NCBI RefSeq assembly: GCF_002250835.2
Contig: NZ_NOJY02000002.1
Coordinates: forward strand, 62,001-126,000
From: Romboutsia weinsteinii
GTDB lineage: Bacteria; Bacillota; Clostridia; Peptostreptococcales; Peptostreptococcaceae
Reading direction: 5' to 3'
Length of the DNA stretch: 64,000 nucleotides
In this document: piece after piece, positions 27,545 through 34,752 of the stretch
How the letters are laid out: each line of letters starts with the position of its first letter
Position numbering within the stretch: the first letter of the stretch is position 1
Notes under the pieces: generated by a model
What the model was told of the DNA's origin: nothing
What the model saw: the letters and a program-made list of their open reading frames with translations, nothing else
Databases searched by the model: none
Made by a program: the position numbers and the translations under genes

Positions 27545-29317
27545 ATGAATAAATTTCATATAAGAGATGATTTCTACATTAACGATAATAAAATAAAAAT
27601 AATATCAGGTGCTCTACATTATTTTAGAGTAGTTCCTGAATACTGGGTTGATAGACTAGAAAAATTAAAAGCTCTTGGATGTAATACTGTTGAAACATAC
27701 ATACCTTGGAATCTTCACGAACCTAAGGAAGGTGTTTTTGATTTTGAAGGCCAAAAAGATTTTGTTAAATTTACTAAACTTGCACAAGACATGGGACTTT
27801 ATGTTATCTTAAGACCAACTCCATATATTTGTGCTGAATGGGAGTTTGGAGGACTTCCTGCTTGGCTTTTAAAATACCCTTATGTAAGAGTTAGAAGTAA
27901 CTGTAATATCTTCTTAAGTGCTGTTGATAGATACTTTAATAAATTATTTGATTATATAAAGCCTCTACAAATAACTCAAGGTGGACCAGTTTTAATGATG
28001 CAGGTCGAAAATGAGTATGGTTCTTTTTCAAACAATAAGAATTATTTAAAAAACATAAAAAATCTTATGATAAAGCATGGATGTGAAGTCCCACTGTTTA
28101 CATCTGATGGAGGATGGAAAGAGGTTTTAGAAGCAGGTACTCTAGTAGATGAAGGAGTGCTTCCTACTGCTAACTTTGGTTCTAGATCTAAGGAACAGAT
28201 AGGCGCTCTTAGTGATTTTATGAAAGAAAATGATATAGTTGGGCCTTTAATGTGCATGGAATTTTGGATTGGATGGTTTAATAACTGGGGTGGCGAGTTT
28301 AAAAGAAGAGATGCTGAGGATGCAGCCAATGAACTAAAAGACTTACTATATATTGGCCATGTTAATATTTATATGTATCATGGTGGAACAAACTTTGGCT
28401 TCTATAATGGATGTAGCTATCACGATGGTATAGACCCTCAGACTACTACATATGACTATGATGCTTTATTAAATGAGTATGGTGAGTTTACTGAAAAATA
28501 CTATAAGTTTAAAGATGTTATTTCAAACTTCACAGAAATACCTGAAGTTAAGTTTACTACGGACATTAAGAAGATTAATTATGGAGAATTTAAATTAACT
28601 AACAAGGTAAGTTTATTTAGTACTTTAGATACTTTAGCAAAGCCTATTTATAATGAAAATACTTTAAATATGGAAGCTATTGATCAAGGTTATGGTTACA
28701 TATTATATAGAGCTAATGTTGGAAAAAGAAATACATTAGAAAGATTTAAATTAATTGGTATGGACGATAGAGCTCAAATATTTGTTAATGAAAATCATCA
28801 CTCTACACTATATAAAGAAAACTTCATAGGTACTAATCAGCCTATATCTTTAGATAAAGAAGATGATAATATTATGGATATATTAGTTGAAAACTTAGGA
28901 AGAATAAACTATGGAGGTAGCTTACTTTCTCCATCTCAAAGAAAAGGAATTAAGGGCGGAGTAATGTTTGATTTGCATCTACATACTGGTTGGGATCATT
29001 ACAGCCTTGAATTAGATAATGTTGATAAAGTTAATTTTAGTGGGTACTACAAAGAAAATACTCCTGCCTTTTATGAGTATGAGTTTGAAGTTGATGAAAA
29101 GGGAGATACTTTCTTAAGCACAGAAGGATTTGGCAAAGGATGTGCTTTTATAAATGGATTTAATTTAGGACGTTTCTGGGAGCTAGGACCTACTAATTAT
29201 TTATACATACCTGCTCCACTTCTAAAAGAAGGTTTAAATAAGATTGTTATCTTTGAAACGGAAGGTAAATACAAACAAACAATAACACTAGATGACAAAC
29301 CTTGTTACACTAAGTAA
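27545..29317 (+). CDS. Beta-galactosidase, glycoside hydrolase family 35
   Basis: Retaining exo-beta-galactosidase of 590 residues, cytoplasmic since it lacks a signal peptide. The TIM barrel (about 1-310) starts SGALHYFRVVPEYWVDRLEKLKALGCNTVETYIPWNLHEP; the acid/base glutamate is E157 in QVENEYG and the nucleophile E239 in LMCMEFWIGWF. Beta-sandwich domains follow, ending with the usual GFGKGCAFINGFNLGRFWELGPTNYLYIP segment. It resembles pneumococcal BgaC, which prefers Gal-beta-1,3-HexNAc. Divergent from the PL8 gene and with its own sigma-54 promoter, it is probably part of the regulon, perhaps for linkage-region or mucin/keratan-type galactosides (inference). Confidence 0.93.
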   Translation: MNKFHIRDDFYINDNKIKIISGALHYFRVVPEYWVDRLEKLKALGCNTVETYIPWNLHEPKEGVFDFEGQKDFVKFTKLAQDMGLYVILRPTPYICAEWEFGGLPAWLLKYPYVRVRSNCNIFLSAVDRYFNKLFDYIKPLQITQGGPVLMMQVENEYGSFSNNKNYLKNIKNLMIKHGCEVPLFTSDGGWKEVLEAGTLVDEGVLPTANFGSRSKEQIGALSDFMKENDIVGPLMCMEFWIGWFNNWGGEFKRRDAEDAANELKDLLYIGHVNIYMYHGGTNFGFYNGCSYHDGIDPQTTTYDYDALLNEYGEFTEKYYKFKDVISNFTEIPEVKFTTDIKKINYGEFKLTNKVSLFSTLDTLAKPIYNENTLNMEAIDQGYGYILYRANVGKRNTLERFKLIGMDDRAQIFVNENHHSTLYKENFIGTNQPISLDKEDDNIMDILVENLGRINYGGSLLSPSQRKGIKGGVMFDLHLHTGWDHYSLELDNVDKVNFSGYYKENTPAFYEYEFEVDEKGDTFLSTEGFGKGCAFINGFNLGRFWELGPTNYLYIPAPLLKEGLNKIVIFETEGKYKQTITLDDKPCYTK

Positions 29318-29339
29318 ATATTAGTATTTAGTGTAACAA
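29302..29339 (+). other. Perfect 12-bp inverted repeat spanning the GH35 stop codon
   Basis: TTGTTACACTAA (29302-29313) and TTAGTGTAACAA (29328-29339). No T-run follows, so it is not a classic terminator. Its TTACAC/GTGTAA core resembles the activator-like octamers of the regulon. Confidence 0.45.
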
Positions 29340-29417
29340 TTGGATATTTATTAAATTAAGTAAATAAATAGTATATATTATGTATGAATTTATTTTATAA
29401 TAATTTATAAATAATGT

Positions 29418-29466
29418 TAAAAAAGCATTCTAGAAATGATTAATTATTCATTTTAGAATGCTTTTT
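29418..29466. terminator. Bidirectional intrinsic terminator
   Basis: AAAAAAGCATTCTA / TAGAATGCTTTTTT with a loop that can extend the stem, between convergent GH35 and hsmA-like genes. Confidence 0.85.
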
Positions 29467-29517
29467 TAGATTTTAATACAATTAATATAATGCATTTCTT
29501 CTACAGACTATTAACTA

Positions 29518-29910
29518 CTATGCCATCCCTAAAATCATACCTATAATATAAGGTACTAGCCATATAATCCATACAGTTATACTAAATTTATGGAAAGTTT
29601 CTTTTTTCTTTTCATCATTTTTATATAATACCCAAGTCGCCCATAAAGCATGAAATAACATAAGTACTATAGCTAAAAAACCTGTAACACCATGTAATGC
29701 TAAGCTAGTTGTACTCATCGTTGATGAACCAGTCTTTGCAATTTGCCCCATTGTATAAGTACCAATTGTGTCACATACTAACCCTAGCCAAAAGATTATT
29801 ACATGATTTTTATTAAGGCTTTTTGCTTTTCTTTCACCAAACACCCCTATTGTGTAAAATATTAAAGCTAATGTTATTGTAACTATTGCAAAAATTAATG
29901 TTGAACTCAT
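29518..29910 (-). CDS. hsmA: HsmA-like four-helix membrane protein (heme stress)
   Basis: Integral membrane protein of 130 residues with four hydrophobic helices (about 4-23, 38-55, 69-93, 109-128). Conserved-looking residues include two histidines inside or near membrane segments (ALHGVTG and LFHALWATW), as suits the TIGR03987/HsmA family. In Clostridioides difficile, HsmA is induced by heme and captures it for protection against oxidants. Here the gene follows a MarR-family gene by one base, the same order as C. difficile hsmR-hsmA. Heme function is inferred from that match. Start ATG follows AAGGAGGAG. Confidence 0.82.
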   Translation of the reverse strand: MSSTLIFAIVTITLALIFYTIGVFGERKAKSLNKNHVIIFWLGLVCDTIGTYTMGQIAKTGSSTMSTTSLALHGVTGFLAIVLMLFHALWATWVLYKNDEKKKETFHKFSITVWIIWLVPYIIGMILGMA

Positions 29911-29911
29911 A

Positions 29912-30343
29912 TTATTTCTCCTCCTTAATTTTATCTCTTATTTTTAATAAATTATTTCTTACTTCACCTATTTCATCTTCTGAGAAGTTTTTAAAAACAT
30001 TATCAAAACTCTCATTAATTTTATTTCTAAATTCCATTGCAAACTCTAATCCTTTTTCTGTAAATGTAATATAGGTATTTCTCTTATCACCTTCAGTCTT
30101 AGCTTTTTCAATATAACCTGCATTTTCTAATCTTGTAACTATGCCTGATACTGTCCCTTTTGCTAAAGACATCTCCTCACATAATTGAGAAATATTAACC
30201 TTACCTCTATGAGCAATAAGTTTTATAACCATAATCTGTTGATGTGTAAGTCCACTTTCTTTTAAGTTTTCACTAACTATGCCCATTGTACTTGAGTAAA
30301 TTTCTTTTATAAGCATTGCTATTTCAAAAGAATCGTATTTCAT
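29912..30343 (-). CDS. hsmR: MarR-family regulator, HsmR-like
   Basis: Winged-helix regulator of 143 residues: dimerisation helix at the N terminus, HTH around 45-75 (VNISQLCEEMSLAKGTVSGIVTRLENAGYIEKAKTEGDKRNTYITFTEKG, recognition helix and wing) and C-terminal helices. Its place immediately before hsmA matches the C. difficile heme-sensing pair, where HsmR binds heme and controls hsmRA. The ATG at 30341-30343 follows GGAGGGG by about 4-5 bases; an upstream ATG in frame overlaps that site. It follows a small membrane protein gene by 15 bases; the operator-like tandem repeat is upstream of that gene. Confidence 0.82.
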   Translation of the reverse strand: MKYDSFEIAMLIKEIYSSTMGIVSENLKESGLTHQQIMVIKLIAHRGKVNISQLCEEMSLAKGTVSGIVTRLENAGYIEKAKTEGDKRNTYITFTEKGLEFAMEFRNKINESFDNVFKNFSEDEIGEVRNNLLKIRDKIKEEK

Positions 30344-30358
30344 TTTCCCCTCCATAAA

Positions 30359-30820
30359 CTAATTAATATATTTTAACTTTGTATTTTCAAATTTGATTGA
30401 ACTTATTATAAATAGCATACCTGCCATAAAAAGAGCAAATCCTAATCCTATATAAAATATCGATACATACCAAGGATTAAATATCCCAGCACTTCTAACA
30501 CTTATTCCTAAAAACATCATAATTCCCATTATCATATAGCTTTTAAAATCAAAAAATGAAAATACACAGTGTTTTTCTAATGTACTATTTATAATTCTTT
30601 TAGTATGCTTTTTATATATTTTGCTAAATATAAACTTATAAAATATATAAAATATGAAACTTGAAATAACAAGTGTAGTTATCCAATTTTTGTTACTAGA
30701 TATAGCATCAACTATACCTAAAGATAAAACTCTAAATCCTGCAAATGCCCAAACTATTCCTGCTATAAATAGTAAAGTATTTTTCTTCACCCTAGGTGTA
30801 TATTTATTTATTCTGTCCAT
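30359..30820 (-). CDS. Small membrane protein, first gene of the hsm-like operon
   Basis: Not recognised. It has 153 residues from the ATG at 30818-30820 (GGAGG 8 bases upstream), with four hydrophobic helices (about 13-31, 42-62, 86-104 and 117-141) and basic loops, so it is an integral membrane protein. It heads the operon with the MarR and HsmA-like genes, 15 bases before the MarR gene, and lies directly after the tandem operator. It may therefore be a further membrane component of the same heme or redox stress response, or a transport subunit; that is inference from position only. Confidence 0.7.
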   Translation of the reverse strand: MDRINKYTPRVKKNTLLFIAGIVWAFAGFRVLSLGIVDAISSNKNWITTLVISSFIFYIFYKFIFSKIYKKHTKRIINSTLEKHCVFSFFDFKSYMIMGIMMFLGISVRSAGIFNPWYVSIFYIGLGFALFMAGMLFIISSIKFENTKLKYIN

Positions 30821-30850
30821 AATATTGACCTCCATATAAAATCTCTTTTT

Positions 30851-30915
30851 TAGTTTGCATAAGAACTAAATAGTTTCTATGAGAACTATTTTACTCTAAA
30901 AAAATATTTTGTCAA
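30851..30915 (-). promoter_or_regulatory. Promoter and tandem operator of the hsm-like operon
   Basis: Minus strand: -35 TTGACA (30915-30910), 16 bases, -10 TAAAAT (30893-30888). Directly downstream are two dyads of the form TAGTT-N8-AACTA at 30871-30888 and 30851-30868, spaced exactly 20 bases. A MarR-type protein bound there would block transcription initiation. Confidence 0.65.
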
Positions 30916-31153
30916 TAACAAATTATAAAAATCAAATAAATTTCAACTTACAAGTTTCAATACTATATAAATTAAATATTTATCTTTACTCTATTTTATA
31001 AAGAATCTATGAAATTGTTATCACATTTTTGATTATAATCCTTGTATATCTAAATGACTCTGCAAATTTATACTTGATATATTATCTCGTTGCCTATATA
31101 TTAGGCTACCGAACAACAAAGTTAATTTTAAAGTTGAAAAGTTTAATAAATAA

Positions 31154-31190
31154 AAATAAAATATAGGGCTAAATACCCTATATTTTATTT
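31154..31190 (-). terminator. Intrinsic terminator after the second DUF4179 gene
   Basis: AAATAAAATATAGGG / CCCTATATTTTATTT, a 15-base perfect stem. The 30916-31153 stretch next to it holds nothing I can identify. Confidence 0.8.
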
Positions 31191-31221
31191 AATAATATTA
31201 TATCTAAATATAAATTAAGCT

Positions 31222-32694
31222 TTAGTTATTCTGTTCTAAATTTATTCTAATTTTATCTTTGCTATTTAAATCAATGTCCTTAGTCATTGGTATTGCTATT
31301 TTATACTTTTTAGATGTATCTATTTTGTCAAAAGTTATACTGTAAATGCCCTCTTTTTCATCTTCTAACACAGCTCCAATATGACCTTCCCATGCTGCTA
31401 CATCATTCATATCTTCGTCAAATAAAACTAGCTGGCTTAGATGGTCATAGTTTCCATATACCTTCATAGTTATCTTTGTATTATTCTTCCCTACTTCTAT
31501 GTCTTTAATCTTTACTTTATCAGTATTATTAACTTGTATTTCATAATCTTTTAATTCTTCTAATGATAAAAACTCTCTTTCTTTATCCATATTTATGTAA
31601 TAATAAACCTTAGATAAAGCATACCCGTTCTTCTTTTCTTCTTTTGTTGGTTCTCTTGAAATAAGTACTTCTTCTCTCTCTCCACTACCTGTTGTCGTAA
31701 GTAGATTTACATATATCCCTTCTACTTCTTTTTCAATTACATCTCTACCCCAATTTGGTATTAACTGTATATATCTTGTATTTGAAGTATCATTAAATAT
31801 TTCTAGCTTACCTGATATTTCTCCCGTTGTATTATCCATACTCATGGATACTACACTTGATTTTAATAAATTATTATTATCGTCTATTACTTTATAATCA
31901 CTTCCAAAGATAGTAGGATTTTCTATGTCATCAACACCACTAAGCATGACTGTAGTTGATAAAGGTGAAGTAACTATCTCATCAATTATAAGATTGTTTC
32001 CTTTAATATCATAATTTTGATTTATATTTATTCTATTTGAACCTTTGACTTTATTCGTTTCTATATTAAATTCCCAATTGCCTCTGACTTTTTTTGTACC
32101 ATTTATACTATTTATTTTTATATCTACTTTTACATTACCTTTTAACTTTAGTTCAGCTATATTTGCAGTTAGTACAAGTGCACCTGTTCTGTCATCTATT
32201 TTTCTAGCCCTGTGGCCTATTGTATCTATACTCTTTCCATCTATAGTTATTTCTTGATCTATATTGATAAAATCACCTGAATTTTTTCCTTCATATCCTT
32301 TAAGTGCATCGCTTTCAATTGTAAATCCAAACATACATATATTTTCATCTACTATGACTTCGTTTAATGTGACTGTAGCCTTTTTATTCTCAGATACAAT
32401 ACCTACTCCTTCAGCATATTTTACATATTTATCTACAGGTGTACCAAAATTACTACTTTCAAATCCATCTAATACCCTGCCAATTATCGGTATTGCTCTA
32501 ACTATTTCAGGATTTATAATCCCTAGACCCAGTGTTCCTACAATAAGTATGCTTGACACCTTAACTACAGTATTTAATCTATTTCTCTTCTTTACAAATA
32601 TTTTCTCTTCTCTTCCTCTTTCGATTCCTTTTAATATATAATCATCTAATTTATTTGGTATTTCTATATTATCTCTTATATACTTTTCACTCAT
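31222..32694 (-). CDS. DUF4179 domain protein, probable anti-sigma factor
   Basis: Protein of 490 residues from the second ATG (MSEKYIRDNIEIP). Residues 1-40 are cytoplasmic, one membrane helix is at about 43-65 (VVKVSSILIVGTLGLGIINPEIV), and a large extracytoplasmic beta-rich part follows (DUF4179 region, then two further repeats). It is a paralogue of the protein at 5630 and, like it, is paired with an ECF sigma factor. The upstream ATG four codons earlier touches the Shine-Dalgarno; the chosen start begins one base after the sigma factor stop, suggesting coupling, but the longer form is possible. Anti-sigma role is inferred. Confidence 0.8.
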   Translation of the reverse strand: MSEKYIRDNIEIPNKLDDYILKGIERGREEKIFVKKRNRLNTVVKVSSILIVGTLGLGIINPEIVRAIPIIGRVLDGFESSNFGTPVDKYVKYAEGVGIVSENKKATVTLNEVIVDENICMFGFTIESDALKGYEGKNSGDFINIDQEITIDGKSIDTIGHRARKIDDRTGALVLTANIAELKLKGNVKVDIKINSINGTKKVRGNWEFNIETNKVKGSNRININQNYDIKGNNLIIDEIVTSPLSTTVMLSGVDDIENPTIFGSDYKVIDDNNNLLKSSVVSMSMDNTTGEISGKLEIFNDTSNTRYIQLIPNWGRDVIEKEVEGIYVNLLTTTGSGEREEVLISREPTKEEKKNGYALSKVYYYINMDKEREFLSLEELKDYEIQVNNTDKVKIKDIEVGKNNTKITMKVYGNYDHLSQLVLFDEDMNDVAAWEGHIGAVLEDEKEGIYSITFDKIDTSKKYKIAIPMTKDIDLNSKDKIRINLEQNN

Positions 32695-32695
32695 T

Positions 32696-33214
32696 TTATA
32701 ATTCATCCTTCCCTATTGAAATTCTTAAGCTTGTTAATCCTCTGTTTAGATAGGTCTTAGCTGTTCCTATTGGTATCTCTAAGACACTTGCTATTTCTTT
32801 TATAGTTAAGTCCTCAAAGTATTTTAAAACTATTACATCCTTGTATTTTTTATCAAGCTTGTCTAGCTCGTTAAGTATGTCAATTTCTGTATCCTTATTA
32901 TCTAGTGTAGTTGAACCTTCGGCCATAGGCTCTTCCTCTAGGTAAGTTACTTTTTTATTTTTATTTAAGGTATTTATTGATATATTTATTAATATTTTTG
33001 TCAGCCATGTATTAAAGTACTTTGGCTTTATTAAGGTATCTATAGATATGTAGGCTTTGTAGACAGTCTCTTGTACGATGTCCAAAGCATCTTGTTCATT
33101 TTTTACGTATGCATATGCTGTTTTATATAACTTTTCTTTTTGTTCTTCTATGATAGATATAAATGCTTTTTCATCACCATTTATAGCTCTCTTTACTTTT
33201 AGTTCTTTTAACAT
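32696..33214 (-). CDS. ECF-type RNA polymerase sigma factor
   Basis: Sigma factor of 172 residues: region 2 at about 10-75 (DEKAFISIIEEQKEKLYKTAYAYVKNEQDALDIVQETVYKAYISID...TWLTKILINISIN) and region 4 at about 110-165 (ELDKLDKKYKDVIVLKYFEDLTIKEIASVLEIPIGTAKTYLNRGLTSLR). The acidic linker lies between. Typical of SigV/ECF30-like factors seen with DUF4179 partners. The ATG has only a weak AAAGGA about 14 bases upstream. A strong ECF-like promoter lies 53 bases before the start, so autoregulation is likely. Confidence 0.9.
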   Translation of the reverse strand: MLKELKVKRAINGDEKAFISIIEEQKEKLYKTAYAYVKNEQDALDIVQETVYKAYISIDTLIKPKYFNTWLTKILINISINTLNKNKKVTYLEEEPMAEGSTTLDNKDTEIDILNELDKLDKKYKDVIVLKYFEDLTIKEIASVLEIPIGTAKTYLNRGLTSLRISIGKDEL

Positions 33215-33266
33215 GTGTCTTTAATTTTTCCTTTCAGTTATGTGTTGGTAATTACCTTACACTAAT

Positions 33267-33295
33267 TAGACAATTATACACTATGAACGGTTTCA
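33267..33295 (-). promoter_or_regulatory. ECF-like promoter of the sigma/DUF4179 operon
   Basis: Minus strand TGAAAC (33295-33290), 17 bases, TGTCTA (33272-33267), resembling the SigW/SigV-type TGAAAC-N16-CGTCTA promoter. Confidence 0.6.
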
Positions 33296-33636
33296 AGTTT
33301 TTATATATTATTTAACTAAAATTCATCTTCTAAATTAAGTATTTCCAACATTTCTAAGTAGTTGTAACTAGATATAACTATAATTTTAAATTTTTGGTTA
33401 CACCTTTAATCATAGTAATAGCAATGATTACATATGTGTTGTAACTAAAAAACTAAAAAATAATTCCTTATATACTAAAATAAAAATAAAATAAAATAAA
33501 TAATTGTATTAATATAAAGAAATTATATATTATAGTTACAGATTTAGATGTATTTATGGTGGTCAAAGTGTTTAAATTTCAAGGATTTATAGCATAACAA
33601 AAATTATTTAAAACTAGTTGCATTCTAGCTAGAAAT
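33296..33636. other. Gene-free AT-rich stretch
   Basis: No open frame, RNA motif or convincing repeat seen. It separates the sigma/DUF4179 operon from the YlbF-like gene. Confidence 0.5.
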
Positions 33637-33658
33637 AAAAAAGAGCGCAATGCGCTCT
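33637..33658 (-). terminator. Intrinsic terminator after the YlbF-like gene
   Basis: AGAGCGC / GCGCTCT stem with a 3-base loop and TTTTTT on the minus strand. Confidence 0.85.
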
Positions 33659-33691
33659 CATAAAGTATACTTATCTTATTAATTTTTATTT

Positions 33692-34003
33692 TTACAAATG
33701 CTTTTCTATATCTACATAAATATTATTGATCATGTTATTTAGTGAGTAGGAAGCTTGATTGTATTTTATAACATCCGGGTGATTGAATATAGACTCATAA
33801 GATCTATTTAATCCTTCTATTTTTATTTTCAATTGTTCATCTTTATATCTGCCTTGTAGTTTCTTTTGATTATTTGCATATTCTTCTAGCTGTTTTTTTA
33901 ATGATCTATTTTTATCTATAGCTTTTCTAGCTAATTCAGCTTGCTTATATTCATTAGTATTTTTTATAGCACTTACTAGTTGATTAATCTCTCTATCAAA
34001 CAT
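33692..34003 (-). CDS. YlbF-family protein
   Basis: Small all-helical cytoplasmic protein of 103 residues (ATG at 34001-34003, GGGGG site). It shows the YlbF/YmcA layout: REINQLVSAIKNTNEYKQAELARKAIDKNRSLKKQLEEYANNQKKLQGR, followed by a second helical pair ending in NNMINNIYVDIEKHL. In Bacillus, YlbF and YmcA form with YaaT a complex that affects RNase Y and sporulation/competence. Length is shorter than YlbF (149). The exact paralogue and role here cannot be set. Single gene, own terminator. Confidence 0.75.
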   Translation of the reverse strand: MFDREINQLVSAIKNTNEYKQAELARKAIDKNRSLKKQLEEYANNQKKLQGRYKDEQLKIKIEGLNRSYESIFNHPDVIKYNQASYSLNNMINNIYVDIEKHL

Positions 34004-34186
34004 ATATAATCCCCCTCTTAAATTACGTTTCATAATAATTTTACTTACAACTATTTATATTATGATTTAAGTACTTATTCAGTTACTTTCTATAAAATAG
34101 GCTTATTCTTAGAACCTTTTTGTACTTATATGTATATTATATTTAGACATTAAATATTTAAGCTTAAGGGGTGGAGTTGTTTAATT

Positions 34187-34699
34187 ATGAATTGGTTTGA
34201 TGAATATTCAAGAATGAATAATATGAATTGTTGTAATATGCCTTTTAATTATCCGGTTATGTGTATGCCGAGTCCTTGTCTACCTAATCCTTCTATGTCT
34301 TGTGGAAATATGATGGGTACTATGGACTCTTGTATGCCTTTTGGAAATATGATGAATAATATGGATCCTTGTATGTCCTATGAAGATATGATGGCTAATA
34401 TGAGTCCTTGTATGCCTTTTGGAAACATGATGGGTGCTATTGACCCTCCTATGCCTCATGGACAAATGATGGGTACTATGGACCCTCCTATGCCTCACGG
34501 TCATATGATGGGTGGCCAAGGATTTTTCCCTCATGGACCTGGTCATTTTCCTCATCACGGCCCTGTATTTTTTCCTGGCCAAGTACCGTTTCCTTTTTGG
34601 TGGTTATTCTTTATGAATCAGAATTCTAATTTTGATTTTGATGAAAATATGGAACAACGTAATTCAAGTGCATATCCTTATATAGTTCCTTATAATTAA
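34187..34699 (+). CDS. Met/Cys/His-rich repeat protein of unknown function
   Basis: Not recognised. The 170-residue protein has no signal peptide or membrane helix at its start. Residues 40-104 are five tandem 13-residue repeats with consensus GNMMGxMDP(C/P)MP(F/H); the first three carry cysteine, the last two proline and histidine. Before them is a Cys/Met/Pro-rich part (MNNMNCCNMPF...MCMPSPCLPNP), after them a His/Gly/Phe-rich part (FFPHGPGHFPHHGPVFFPG) and an aromatic patch FPFWWLFF. Such composition suggests binding of soft metals (copper) or a cross-linked spore or surface coat protein; both are inferences. Start ATG follows GGGGTGGAG. It ends at a bidirectional terminator and is transcribed alone. 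Confidence 0.75.
   Translation: MNWFDEYSRMNNMNCCNMPFNYPVMCMPSPCLPNPSMSCGNMMGTMDSCMPFGNMMNNMDPCMSYEDMMANMSPCMPFGNMMGAIDPPMPHGQMMGTMDPPMPHGHMMGGQGFFPHGPGHFPHHGPVFFPGQVPFPFWWLFFMNQNSNFDFDENMEQRNSSAYPYIVPYN
34304..34498 (+). repeat. Five tandem 39-bp coding repeats
   Basis: In-frame repeats of 39 bases encode GNMMGTMDSCMPF, GNMMNNMDPCMSY, EDMMANMSPCMPF, GNMMGAIDPPMPH and GQMMGTMDPPMPH. The last two are close to identical at the DNA level, indicating recent duplication. Confidence 0.85.
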
Positions 34700-34707
34700 A
34701 AATATAT

Positions 34708-34752
34708 AATAAAGAAGGTATCCTTGATCTTATTTAGGATACCTTCTTTATT
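34708..34752. terminator. Bidirectional intrinsic terminator
   Basis: AATAAAGAAGGTATCCT / AGGATACCTTCTTTATT, a 17-base perfect stem between convergent genes; it touches the stop codon of the gene at 34751. Confidence 0.88.

Noticed and set aside
33296..33636. Possible small RNA gene in the empty stretch
   Set aside because: No promoter and terminator pair pointing the same way, and no stable structure visible by eye.
34280..34582. 100-codon open frame opposite the Met-rich repeat gene
   Set aside because: It arises from the tandem repeats read on the other strand (periodic TRxxxTHH-type peptide) and has no ribosome site.
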